A stretch of DNA of 64,000 nucleotides. Origin: Mangrovimonas xylaniphaga. GTDB lineage: Bacteria; Bacteroidota; Bacteroidia; Flavobacteriales; Flavobacteriaceae. The notes beneath the pieces were generated by a model, which worked only from the letters and a program-made list of their open reading frames with translations, searched no databases and had not been told where the DNA came from. The stretch covers positions 186,001 through 250,000 of the forward strand of contig NZ_LBIP01000017.1 in assembly GCF_001280435.1 (NCBI RefSeq), written 5' to 3'. The translations under genes were made by a program, and so were the position numbers. Each line of letters begins with the position of its first letter. Position 1 is the stretch's first letter. Below, one piece after another: positions 34,086 to 42,474 of the stretch.

Positions 34086-34954
34086 ACCCCTTAGTTTCCA
34101 TTTGTATCCCGACCTATAATGGTGCCCAGTATCTTGAAGAGGCTTTGATTTCAATAGAGTGTCAGACCTATAGAGATTTTGAGGTTGTGGTCAGCGATGA
34201 TGCTTCTACCGATGCTACGATGGCCTTGGTGGAAGCCTTTCAACAGCGCAATGTATTTCCGGTTAGGATTGTGAGGCATGAACCCAAAGGTATTGGAGCC
34301 AATTGGAACCACTGTGTTGCACATGCTAAAGGAGCCTATATTAAGTTTTTGTTTCAGGATGATGTGATGGAACCTTCTTGTATTGAAAAAATGGTAGCCA
34401 TGATGGAGTCTTCTGATAATGTAGGATTGGTGTACTGTAGAAGGTCTATTATATATGGGTCTCTTGGAGGTTATGAAAAGCATTGGCTTAAATCTTTTGA
34501 AGTACTCCACAATGCCTGGGATGAAGTAAGCGTGGTTGATGGTGTCCAAGAGGGGATTTGTTATTTGAGTGATAGGAATTTAATGCAGCATCCCCTGAAT
34601 AAAATAGGGGAACCCACAGCCAGTTTGATTGCCAGGAGTTGTTTTGATAAGGTTGGTTTTTTTAATGAGACCTTGGAGCAGGTTTTGGATGTTGAGTTTT
34701 GGTTACGGTTATTCCCCTTTTATAAAGTTGGATTTGTAGACGAAGCCTTAGTTGGTTTTAGGTTGCATTCCAATCAAGCCTCTCAAATTAATGCCCAAAA
34801 AAAGATAGATGGTGTTGAACTTAAAACTTTACAAGGATTGTTGTGGAAGCATCACTTTTTGCATTTACACCCTTCAGTGCAACTTTATTTGATAAAAGTG
34901 GGCTTGAACCTAGGGAGGATAAAACGGTATTTTAAGCAATTGTTAACTCATTAG
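34082..34954 (+). CDS. GT2 glycosyltransferase
   Basis: A 290-aa GT-A inverting glycosyltransferase. 'PLVSICIPTYNGAQYLEEAL' (3-22) and 'VVVSDDASTDATMAL' (about 36-50) bind the nucleotide, with 'FLFQDDVMEPS' (about 95-105) as the metal-binding acidic pair. The C-terminal part, with 'LDVEFWLRLFPF' near 215, positions the acceptor. The start is TTG 34082, which overlaps the stop of the preceding gene as TTGA. The nearest downstream ATG would remove the whole fold. Sugar specificity cannot be read from the sequence. Confidence 0.88.
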   Translation: MNPLVSICIPTYNGAQYLEEALISIECQTYRDFEVVVSDDASTDATMALVEAFQQRNVFPVRIVRHEPKGIGANWNHCVAHAKGAYIKFLFQDDVMEPSCIEKMVAMMESSDNVGLVYCRRSIIYGSLGGYEKHWLKSFEVLHNAWDEVSVVDGVQEGICYLSDRNLMQHPLNKIGEPTASLIARSCFDKVGFFNETLEQVLDVEFWLRLFPFYKVGFVDEALVGFRLHSNQASQINAQKKIDGVELKTLQGLLWKHHFLHLHPSVQLYLIKVGLNLGRIKRYFKQLLTH

Positions 34955-34963
34955 AATTGTAGT

Positions 34964-35959
34964 ATGGCAAAAGTATCCGTTATTATTCCCAATTATAACC
35001 ATGCGTCTTATTTACAGCAGCGTATAGATAGTGTTTTGAATCAAACTTTTCAAGATTTTGAGGTAATTTTGCTGGATGATGCCTCTACCGATGGAAGTCA
35101 AGACTTATTGAAGCTGTATGAAAAACATCCTAAGGTTTCTCATCTGATTTTTAGTCAAGTTAATTCTGGGAGTCCATTTAAGTCTTGGAAGAAGGGAATT
35201 GAGTTGTCTAGAGGTACATATGTTTGGATAGCTGAAAGTGATGATTTCGCAGACCTTGATTTTTTAAAGTTTACTGTAGCTATTTTGGATGCTAAGCCAT
35301 CTGCAGGCCTTACGTTTACAAATTCCGTTATAGTGGATGGACAGGGGAATGAAACCTTATTATTGCAAAATGGTAATAGGTACCAAATCCCTTTTGATAA
35401 GCCTTATTGTATATTGAATCATGATTTGCATTTCTTTAGCTACTATGTCCATGATTTGGTTATTGGTAATGCTAGTTCTGTTTTGTTCAGGCGACAGTTA
35501 TTGACCCAAGTGGATCAAGATTTAATGTCGACTTTTAAAAATGCAGGGGATCTTTATGTGTATTTAAGTATGGCTTTGCAAAGTGATATAATTTTTACGA
35601 ACAAACCGCTTAATTATTTTAGAAAACATGTAGCCAATACCACAAAATTAAATGCAGCAAACGGTTTTTTGTATCAAGATAGAGTGCGGATTTTAACTCA
35701 GCTATCTGGTGACTTACTTAGTTTTAAGGACTCCGATAAGGAGTTACAACTGTTTTTAAAACGTCATTATTTAGTTTGCTCTGATTTTGGGTTTATTCCA
35801 GAACTTAAAGCTTTATTAAAGGTATTGCACAAACACGATGTTTTAACAGGTTTGAGCTATTGGCATTTACGAGGCTTTTGTTTTTTTAAGCTAATAGTAG
35901 CACATGAGCCGCCCTATTTTTATAGGAAATTTATTAAAAAGCAGTTGGAAAGCTTATAA
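34964..35959 (+). CDS. GT2 glycosyltransferase
   Basis: A 331-aa GT-A glycosyltransferase of family GT2. It has 'VSVIIPNYNHASYLQQRIDS' (4-23), 'VILLDDASTDGSQDLL' (about 34-49) and the acidic site 'WIAESDDFADLDFL' (about 88-101). The C-terminal region after about 230 is less conserved and may bind acceptor or membrane. ATG 34964 lies nine bases after the preceding stop. It resembles its upstream GT2 neighbour only in the fold core, so the pair is not a recent duplication. Confidence 0.87.
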   Translation: MAKVSVIIPNYNHASYLQQRIDSVLNQTFQDFEVILLDDASTDGSQDLLKLYEKHPKVSHLIFSQVNSGSPFKSWKKGIELSRGTYVWIAESDDFADLDFLKFTVAILDAKPSAGLTFTNSVIVDGQGNETLLLQNGNRYQIPFDKPYCILNHDLHFFSYYVHDLVIGNASSVLFRRQLLTQVDQDLMSTFKNAGDLYVYLSMALQSDIIFTNKPLNYFRKHVANTTKLNAANGFLYQDRVRILTQLSGDLLSFKDSDKELQLFLKRHYLVCSDFGFIPELKALLKVLHKHDVLTGLSYWHLRGFCFFKLIVAHEPPYFYRKFIKKQLESL

Positions 35960-35975
35960 AGTATGAGATTTGGTA

Positions 35976-37175
35976 ATGGCTAAAAAAGTACTCATATTGC
36001 CTTCATGGTATCCAAACACCTTAAACGCCCATGGTTCCTTTTTTAGGGAGCAAGCGGCACTTCTTAACAGGAATGGGTATGATGTGAAGGTTTTGATGGT
36101 TCAGGAATTGCATACGAAAAATTTTTACTTTCAAAGGTTAAAGAGCAGGCAAAAAGGGGTACGCTTTGCGCTTAGCCATGATTTTTTATTACAAGAACCA
36201 GATGCCTATTCGTATCCCGTCATCATACAAAAAAGTTGGAGTACCGAACGAAAGTTGCAAGCAATAGACAAGGCATATTTAAAGGCTTTTAAAATCCTTA
36301 TTTCAAGTCAAAATTGGTTTCCAGAAATTATTCACCTACAAGGTATGTATCAATTGGGCTTATCTTCCTATTTGATAGCAGAAACATACCAACTCCCATT
36401 GGTTGTTATAGAACATTCTCCTTTTAAGATCAATAATTATAGGCCAGAGTACCAAGAGCGTATTAGGAATATATTTAAGACAGCTAAAAAGGTGGCAGGG
36501 GTTAGCTATTTTCATAAAACTTGTTTGTCAAAGGTTGATGCTACTTCAGCTGTAGAAGTGGTTTGGAATTTTATGGATGAAGCACGGTTTACTTATGTGC
36601 CTTCTTTAAAATTGGAAGATAAATTTATTATCACCACTATTTTGAGAGTTTCTGCAGTAAAAGATCCTGTTACTTTTTTTGATGCTGTCTCTAAGTTTGT
36701 ACAGGTTTGTAAAGGTAACCGATCTATAGAGGTTCATGTGGTTGGTTTGTCCTGCATAGAGGATTTAACAAGTCTGAGAGAGGTTGATGAACACTTTGTT
36801 GCCAAATACAATGGTATAAGTAAACTATTAAGATTTCATCCTTGGTTGGATCGCGAGGACATCAGGGCATTGCATCAACGGTCTTCTGTTTTTGTGTCTA
36901 CCAGCATTGATGAGCCTTATGGAGTTGCTGTTAGGGAAGCCATGCTTTGTGGCACTCCTGTTGTAAGTACCAAAAGTGGAGGACCCGAAGATACGATAGG
37001 TAAGGAGAATGGACTGCTTGTGCCGATAGGCGATTCAGGAGGTGTTGCTTTGGCGCTCCAAGCCTTATATGATCATACTGTGGCGTTTAAGGGGGAAGAC
37101 TTAAGAGTCTCCGTTATTACCCAAAGTGGACATCGAGCCTTTTTAGCACGTATGGAAGCGTTTTATAAGAACTGA
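35976..37175 (+). CDS. GT4 glycosyltransferase
   Basis: A 399-aa GT-B enzyme of family GT4. The N-terminus 'KKVLILPSWYPNTLNAHGSF' (3-22) carries the P-x-x-x-G-x-F/FFxEQA pattern of this subgroup. The donor domain has 'ITTILRVSAVKDPVTFFDAV', 'FVSTSIDEPYGVAVREAMLC' (about 306-325, EX7E) and 'GTPVVSTKSGGPEDTIG'. I chose ATG 35976 rather than the TTG two codons earlier. It is cytoplasmic and probably acts on the lipid-linked intermediate. The sugar is unknown. Confidence 0.87.
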   Translation: MAKKVLILPSWYPNTLNAHGSFFREQAALLNRNGYDVKVLMVQELHTKNFYFQRLKSRQKGVRFALSHDFLLQEPDAYSYPVIIQKSWSTERKLQAIDKAYLKAFKILISSQNWFPEIIHLQGMYQLGLSSYLIAETYQLPLVVIEHSPFKINNYRPEYQERIRNIFKTAKKVAGVSYFHKTCLSKVDATSAVEVVWNFMDEARFTYVPSLKLEDKFIITTILRVSAVKDPVTFFDAVSKFVQVCKGNRSIEVHVVGLSCIEDLTSLREVDEHFVAKYNGISKLLRFHPWLDREDIRALHQRSSVFVSTSIDEPYGVAVREAMLCGTPVVSTKSGGPEDTIGKENGLLVPIGDSGGVALALQALYDHTVAFKGEDLRVSVITQSGHRAFLARMEAFYKN

Positions 37176-37237
37176 TTTTCAGGGAAAAAAATATCAAAGA
37201 CAAGGAATTATTAACATTCAAAAACAGAAACAATATA

Positions 37238-38197
37238 GTGAAACAGCCTTTAGTTAGCATCTGCTTAAGAAGCTATAACAATCAGGAATTTATCTTAGAG
37301 GCTTTACAGGGCATTTTAATGCAGCAGGTGAATTTTGATTTGGAGTTGATTTATTCTGATGATGGCTCCAGTGACAAGTCTTTTGAATTGGTTGCTGATG
37401 CCCTAAAAAATCAGCACCCATTTGTTAATGTGCATTTGATAAAGCAGCCTAGAAATTTGGGAGTCACAGGGAGTCTTCTATATGTTTTGGATGCCTCTCA
37501 AGGTAAGTATATAGCATTGTGTGATGGAGACGATTATTGGAGTGATCCCCTAAAGTTGCAAGCACAAGTAGATTTTTTGGAAGCCCATCTGGACTATGAA
37601 GTTTGTTTTACCAATGTATGTACCATTGACGAGCATGGGAGTATAAAGAAGGACCAACTTATTCCAAGCGATCGGAGGACCGATTATGCCATGGAGCATT
37701 TGCCTACTTGGTCACCTGTTTCAGCTCGAGTTTTTCGCAAGCGAGACTTTGGGGCCATTAGTAGAACCGTTCCAGGCGAAGATACCTATATGTTGTTGTA
37801 TCAATCTAGATATGGCAAGATCAAATTTTTAAATACAGTAGCAGGAGCCTATCGGTATCAGAGTGGGAGTGTTTACTCGTCAATGGCTGTTTCAAAGAAG
37901 AAGGATGCCATCCTTAAAACTCATATGGAATGTATGGACTTGGTAACGAAAACACTATACCCCAAATACCAAAAGCTTATATTAAAGAAAATTGTAGAGT
38001 TACGCCATTTGGATACTACTTTGTATTTAGAACGGCTAAAGGATTTTAAGACATTTAGGAAGACATATCCTGAACGGTTTTCAAGATGGGAATCCTTGAA
38101 AATCAATTCGGTGGTTAGGGTATTGCGTCTGATGGACTTTATAGGGATATCTGGGAGACAGGGTTTCATGTTAAGAGTCATCAATAGGATGATTTAA
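37238..38197 (+). CDS. GT2 glycosyltransferase
   Basis: A 319-aa GT-A glycosyltransferase. 'PLVSICLRSYNNQEFILEAL' (4-23), 'LELIYSDDGSSDKSFELV' (about 34-51) and 'YIALCDGDDYWSDPLKL' (about 90-106) are classic GT2 blocks. The 'DGDDYW' form is seen in O-antigen transferases that use hexose or 6-deoxysugar donors. It starts with GTG 37238, 62 bases after the previous gene; no ATG lies before the fold. After the stop an A+T palindrome is present at 38209-38224. Confidence 0.88.
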   Translation: MKQPLVSICLRSYNNQEFILEALQGILMQQVNFDLELIYSDDGSSDKSFELVADALKNQHPFVNVHLIKQPRNLGVTGSLLYVLDASQGKYIALCDGDDYWSDPLKLQAQVDFLEAHLDYEVCFTNVCTIDEHGSIKKDQLIPSDRRTDYAMEHLPTWSPVSARVFRKRDFGAISRTVPGEDTYMLLYQSRYGKIKFLNTVAGAYRYQSGSVYSSMAVSKKKDAILKTHMECMDLVTKTLYPKYQKLILKKIVELRHLDTTLYLERLKDFKTFRKTYPERFSRWESLKINSVVRVLRLMDFIGISGRQGFMLRVINRMI

Positions 38198-38208
38198 TTG
38201 TTGTATAT

Positions 38209-38224
38209 TTTATTAGCTAATAAA
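38209..38224. promoter_or_regulatory. perfect 16-bp A+T palindrome
   Basis: TTTATTAG followed directly by CTAATAAA forms a perfect palindrome in the 148-base gap before the methyltransferase gene. It has no loop or T run and so is not a normal terminator. A protein-binding site or a chance event is possible. Confidence 0.3.
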
Positions 38225-38345
38225 TAGGTTTAGGAATAGGTTACTTATTAAAGTTCTAGTTTTCTTGAAAAGAAAGGTATCATTTTATTCCCTTTTTAGC
38301 TATAATCATTTATTTAGAGCGAGTATTAACATACATTGGTTTTAT

Positions 38346-39083
38346 ATGATTACACTATTTAAAAATATTATTCCCCTATCCGCTAAAAAAGTGTATTGGA
38401 GGTATCTTAAAAAGCAAAAAAAGGCAAAAAGAAGGCGGGTTAAATTCGATGGGAAAACAGCTAAAGAAACATTTACTTATATTTATGAAACCAACCATTG
38501 GAGTGGAAAAGAAAGTATATCTGGGGGAGGATCTGATCCTTGGCATACTAGGGTTATTGTTGAAAAAGTGAGTGGCCTAATTGAAGATTTACAAATAAAC
38601 TCTGTGCTAGATTTGCCTTGCGGGGATTTTGCATGGGTAAAGGATGTGGACTTAGGTGATGCCAAATATGTAGGGGGGGATATCGTTGCTCCTTTAATAT
38701 TGAAGAACAATGAGGTCTATGGAGCAAGGCCTAACGTAAGTTTTACGGAGCTAGACCTCCTTAAGGATTCTCTTCCAAAGATGGATTTGTTAATCAATAG
38801 AGATTGCTTGGTCCACCTTTCGTTTTCGGATATTGCTTTAGCTTTAAGGAGGATAAAATCTTCAGGCTGTAAATATTTGTTAACAACCACTTATCCTGAT
38901 CATGATAATAAGGATATCACGACAGGGGATTGGAGGCCTTTGAATATGGAAAAAGCCCCTTTTAATTTTGGAAGGCCCGTAAAGCTTATAGATGAGCAAT
39001 TAAATAAAACAGGACTTAGAGATAAATCTTTAGGTTTGTGGGAAGTTTCAAATATTGATGTATTTGAATTTGAAAAGTTTTAA
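38346..39083 (+). CDS. class I SAM-dependent methyltransferase-like protein
   Basis: A 245-aa protein, basic at the N-terminus (residues 14-40, Lys/Arg-rich). The methyltransferase-like core has 'SVLDLPCGDFAWVKDV' (about 84-99, SAM motif I), 'YVGGDIVAPLILKNN' (motif II with Asp) and 'MDLLINRDCLVHLSFSDI'. It lacks the glycine-rich GxGxG form, having PCGDF as in some sugar methyltransferases. The start is uncertain: TTG 38265 would add 27 residues that include a short hydrophobic stretch, while ATG 38346 gives a usual length. The gene is followed directly by the pyruvyltransferase gene. It probably methylates a sugar. Confidence 0.75.
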   Translation: MITLFKNIIPLSAKKVYWRYLKKQKKAKRRRVKFDGKTAKETFTYIYETNHWSGKESISGGGSDPWHTRVIVEKVSGLIEDLQINSVLDLPCGDFAWVKDVDLGDAKYVGGDIVAPLILKNNEVYGARPNVSFTELDLLKDSLPKMDLLINRDCLVHLSFSDIALALRRIKSSGCKYLLTTTYPDHDNKDITTGDWRPLNMEKAPFNFGRPVKLIDEQLNKTGLRDKSLGLWEVSNIDVFEFEKF

Positions 39084-40214
39084 GTGATAGTTGTGAGAAG
39101 GATAACATATTTTTTGGTAAAAATAAAAGCCGAAATTAATTTCTTGCCAAACAATATAAAGTATCATTTTACAAAGAAAAAAAGGGTAGTTTATGTGGGG
39201 TGCACAGAACAAGGTAATTTGGGAGATGATGCCATATTTGATGCAATTAGGTTAATGCTTAAAGAAGATATGTGTCTTTATCCAATTTCTTATGCTCAAC
39301 CAGCTTCTGGTGGGTTTTTTAGGCAAATTTTTTTTAAGAATCCCGACTATATAATTTTAGGAGGAGGAACCATCATAAAGAAGGGAAAGGAAGAAAGTTA
39401 TTTAAGATTATTAATGCAATGGCATAATTTATTTCCGGATTCGAAAATGGCAGTGTTAGGCCCAGGGGTTGTTAATCCTAAATTTTCAAATGATATAGGT
39501 TTTCCTATTGATATTGACGCATGGAAAGAAACTCTTGAAAAGTGTACGTTTATATCAGTTAGAGGGCCACTTTCAAAAGCAGAGTTAGATTGTTGGGGGA
39601 TGAATAAAAATATCCATGTTTTTTATGATCCAGCGCTTTGGTACGTTAAAAAAGAATTCAAGACCAAGAAAGAACAAAAGAAAATTGCAGTGAATTTTGC
39701 CAATATAAAAAATAGAATTCATGGGGGAGACTCTACTTTAATTGAAAAGTTTGCGTTTTCTATTGTGAGGAAATTAGTATTGTCTGGATGGGAGGTTTAT
39801 TTATATCCAACAACCAAATCGGATAATCATTATATGTTGGAGACAATAGGGTTAAAGGCTATTAATGGGATACATGTTTATAGTAATTTTATGAATATAT
39901 ATGAGTCGACTGATTTTCTTGAATCGATGGATCTTTTATTGGGGCAGCGATTACATTCTGTTATATTTTCAGCTTGTGTTGCGACACCTTTTATAGCGTT
40001 GGAGTATGAACCTAAAACAAATGATTTTTTGCAAAGTATTGGAATGGCTGATTATTCCTATAGAGTAGATAATCTAGAGCTCCGTATAATTTATGAGCAT
40101 CTAATTGATATATATGGCAATATACATGAAGAGCAACGTAAACTAAGTGAAAAACTAAAAACAGCGAAAAGAGAACAAATGAGGTGCGTGGAATTATTTT
40201 TAACTACAAAATAG
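39084..40214 (+). CDS. polysaccharide pyruvyltransferase family protein
   Basis: A 376-aa PS_pyruv_trans family enzyme (CsaB/WcaK/GumL relatives) that transfers a pyruvyl ketal from phosphoenolpyruvate to a sugar. Typical segments are 'GCTEQGNLGDDAIFDAI' (about 38-54), 'YIILGGGTIIKKGKEES' (about 89-105), the His-containing 'LLLGQRLHSVIFSACVATPF' (about 287-306) and 'LEYEPKTNDFLQ'. It starts with GTG 39084 immediately after the preceding stop; GTG 39093 is an alternative. The gene and its right neighbour are visibly more A+T-rich than the genes around them, hinting at separate acquisition. Pyruvyl ketals would add negative charge to the polymer. Confidence 0.9.
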   Translation: MIVVRRITYFLVKIKAEINFLPNNIKYHFTKKKRVVYVGCTEQGNLGDDAIFDAIRLMLKEDMCLYPISYAQPASGGFFRQIFFKNPDYIILGGGTIIKKGKEESYLRLLMQWHNLFPDSKMAVLGPGVVNPKFSNDIGFPIDIDAWKETLEKCTFISVRGPLSKAELDCWGMNKNIHVFYDPALWYVKKEFKTKKEQKKIAVNFANIKNRIHGGDSTLIEKFAFSIVRKLVLSGWEVYLYPTTKSDNHYMLETIGLKAINGIHVYSNFMNIYESTDFLESMDLLLGQRLHSVIFSACVATPFIALEYEPKTNDFLQSIGMADYSYRVDNLELRIIYEHLIDIYGNIHEEQRKLSEKLKTAKREQMRCVELFLTTK

Positions 40215-40215
40215 T

Positions 40216-41361
40216 ATGAGGATAGCTATTGTACATCCGTTTACACCAAGTGCAGCAGGTGTGGTTGAGAAAAGTGTTCCTACGTATCATAGTCAACCAC
40301 ATCTTAAAGCTCTTGAATATCTTTCTGAGCGGTGTCATGTTGAATGTGAAATGGGGTATTTTACGAATAATCTTTTTGATTATTCATTGAAGCAACGAGG
40401 AATTACATTTAAATTTTACCCAGTAAATTTTACTTTAAATGGGGACCACAGAAAGTGGAAGAAACAGGGCTCTAAAAAATGTTTAAAAGCATTTAAAAAA
40501 GACCCTCCCGATGTAACCATCATAAATATGTCTGGTCATTCAAGTCCATTTTCATATGAGTTGTCTAAAGTTATTTTGGATAAAGGAAAGACCTATATTG
40601 CAATGTTAGGAGGCCAACACTATACTGATAATTTAAGGAACAGAGAATATTATGCCAATGCACATCATATTTTAGTGCATACTATCATGCAAAAAAAGGA
40701 GATGGAAAATATGGCTCTTTTTAAAGGAATAGATATTAGGGTTTTTCCATTGGGTGTTGATTGTGATGTCTTTAGGCCATTAAAGGGTGTTGAATTAGCT
40801 AGTAAATCAGAGGCTAAATTGCTATATGTTGGCAGAATTGTTGAATGGAAAAGAGTGCATTTAGCCATAAAGGCGGTTAAAACTTTAGTAGAGCATGGCT
40901 TTAAAGATGCTCATTTAAATATTATTGGTCCCGTAATTTCAAAAGCATATTTTGATAAGCTTGAATTAATGATAAAAAAGTTAGAGTTGAACAAACATGT
41001 TACTTTTTTGGGACATAAGGAACATGAAGAGTTGCCTCCGTTTTTTCAAGAAGCCGATTTGTTTACATTACCAAGCTTTAAGGAAACATTTGGTATGGTT
41101 ATGATTGAATCAATGGCATGTGGAACACCTGTAGCGGGGATGAATTGTCCTGGAGGTCCTGCAGATGTTATAGATAATGGTGTTGATGGGATTCTTTCTA
41201 CAGCAGAGGATTATGATAAGGATATTTTAAATTATTTTGAAAATAACACCCTCCAAAGGAAAATGTCTGTTAATGCAAGAAATAAAGTTTTGGACACCTT
41301 TAGTTTAGATGCAACTTATGGAGTTTTAAAAAACTCAATAGAATCTTTAATGCCCAAATAA
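40216..41361 (+). CDS. GT4 glycosyltransferase
   Basis: A 381-aa GT-B glycosyltransferase. The donor domain has 'KLLYVGRIVEWKRVHLAIKA' (about 199-218), 'VTFLGHKEHEELPPFFQEAD' and the EX7E motif 'FKETFGMVMIESMACGTPVA' (about 294-313). The N-terminal domain has 'RIAIVHPFTPSAAGVVEKS'. ATG 40216 lies one base after the pyruvyltransferase stop and the base composition is equally A+T-rich, so the two probably moved together. It may add the sugar that is then pyruvylated (inference). Confidence 0.88.
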   Translation: MRIAIVHPFTPSAAGVVEKSVPTYHSQPHLKALEYLSERCHVECEMGYFTNNLFDYSLKQRGITFKFYPVNFTLNGDHRKWKKQGSKKCLKAFKKDPPDVTIINMSGHSSPFSYELSKVILDKGKTYIAMLGGQHYTDNLRNREYYANAHHILVHTIMQKKEMENMALFKGIDIRVFPLGVDCDVFRPLKGVELASKSEAKLLYVGRIVEWKRVHLAIKAVKTLVEHGFKDAHLNIIGPVISKAYFDKLELMIKKLELNKHVTFLGHKEHEELPPFFQEADLFTLPSFKETFGMVMIESMACGTPVAGMNCPGGPADVIDNGVDGILSTAEDYDKDILNYFENNTLQRKMSVNARNKVLDTFSLDATYGVLKNSIESLMPK

Positions 41362-41372
41362 TAAATTGTAGT

Positions 41373-42410
41373 TTGATAAATACCTTATTTGTTCAACACC
41401 GTTCACCGCATCATGCCAAAAATTCAGGCTACGATCGGCTTATAGATTATTACCATCACGCCAAGGCGGTTTCTGGAGTTTCAAGAATGCCTTATAAATT
41501 AGCTAAGGTACTTTCCAGTATGGTCAGTCAAAAAGCTGGATTATACAATTCGGATAGTGTTTATAAAGAGCTTGAGTTATTTGGTTTGTTAAAAGCTAAA
41601 AATCAGTCTATTGTGCATTATTTGAATGCGGAACGAGATGTGCGCTTTGCAATAAAGTATAAGCGTTTGTTTAACAATCCAATTTTTTTAGGCACTTTCC
41701 ATAAGCCAGCAAGTATTTTGGATTGGCGCATTCAAAATACAGCCTATGTTAATTCTTTAAATGGCGCCATCGCTGTAGGGGTTAACCAAGTAGATTATTT
41801 AAGGGAACGTTTTAAGATACCACATGTTACTTATATTCCGCACGGGGTAGATACCCAATTTTTTTTCCCAGATTTGACTAAAAGAAAGGCTAATAGGCTA
41901 TTGTTTGTTGGGCAGCATTTAAGAGATTTTAAGGCATTAAACTACTGTATTCCTCGAATAGCGGAACATGTTAAAGATTTGAGTGTTCAGGTTATTATAC
42001 ATCCTGGCTATATAGACAAAGTAGTTTTTCATAAAAGTATTACGATTTTAAGTGGTTTGGATGATGTTGGATTGCGACGTGCCTATCAAGAAGCCAGTGT
42101 TTTGTTTTTGCCCATGTTGGATAGTACGGCCTGTAATTCTATTTTGGAAGCTATGGCCTGTGGACTTCCTGTAGTCACCAATGCTGTAGGGGGAAATATG
42201 GAATATCTCAAGGATACGGATAGTTTTCTTATGCCAATATTGGAATATGATGGATTAATAGAGGAGGTTAAGAGGCTTCTATCGGACACCTTATCATTGG
42301 AGAGGCTTTCAAGATTAGGAAGGGAGAAGGCCTTAAATTATGACTGGGAGGAGGTTAGCTCTCAGGTTTTGAAATTTCATAAATCCTTATTATTAGAGCA
42401 GGGTATTTAA
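41373..42410 (+). CDS. GT4 glycosyltransferase
   Basis: A 345-aa GT-B glycosyltransferase, short for the family. Visible parts are 'NTLFVQHRSPHHAKNSGYDR' (3-22), 'LLFVGQHLRDFKALNYCI' (about 175-192), and 'LFLPMLDSTACNSILEAMAC' (about 248-267), in which the first Glu of EX7E is replaced by Asp-Ser. 'GLPVVTNAVGGNMEYL' follows. It starts with TTG 41373. The modified EX7E motif might alter the donor phosphate contacts but probably leaves the enzyme active. The next gap of 64 bases precedes the asparagine-synthase-like gene. Confidence 0.85.
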   Translation: MINTLFVQHRSPHHAKNSGYDRLIDYYHHAKAVSGVSRMPYKLAKVLSSMVSQKAGLYNSDSVYKELELFGLLKAKNQSIVHYLNAERDVRFAIKYKRLFNNPIFLGTFHKPASILDWRIQNTAYVNSLNGAIAVGVNQVDYLRERFKIPHVTYIPHGVDTQFFFPDLTKRKANRLLFVGQHLRDFKALNYCIPRIAEHVKDLSVQVIIHPGYIDKVVFHKSITILSGLDDVGLRRAYQEASVLFLPMLDSTACNSILEAMACGLPVVTNAVGGNMEYLKDTDSFLMPILEYDGLIEEVKRLLSDTLSLERLSRLGREKALNYDWEEVSSQVLKFHKSLLLEQGI

Positions 42411-42474
42411 GTTACCTTGTGAATTATTTTATCTTTACCTTTTTTACAAGAGACTCCTTGGAAACTAATTAAGA

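Noticed and set aside
38265-38345. Membrane-anchor extension of the methyltransferase from TTG 38265
   Set aside because: Weakly supported; ATG 38346 gives a usual start, though the longer form cannot be ruled out.
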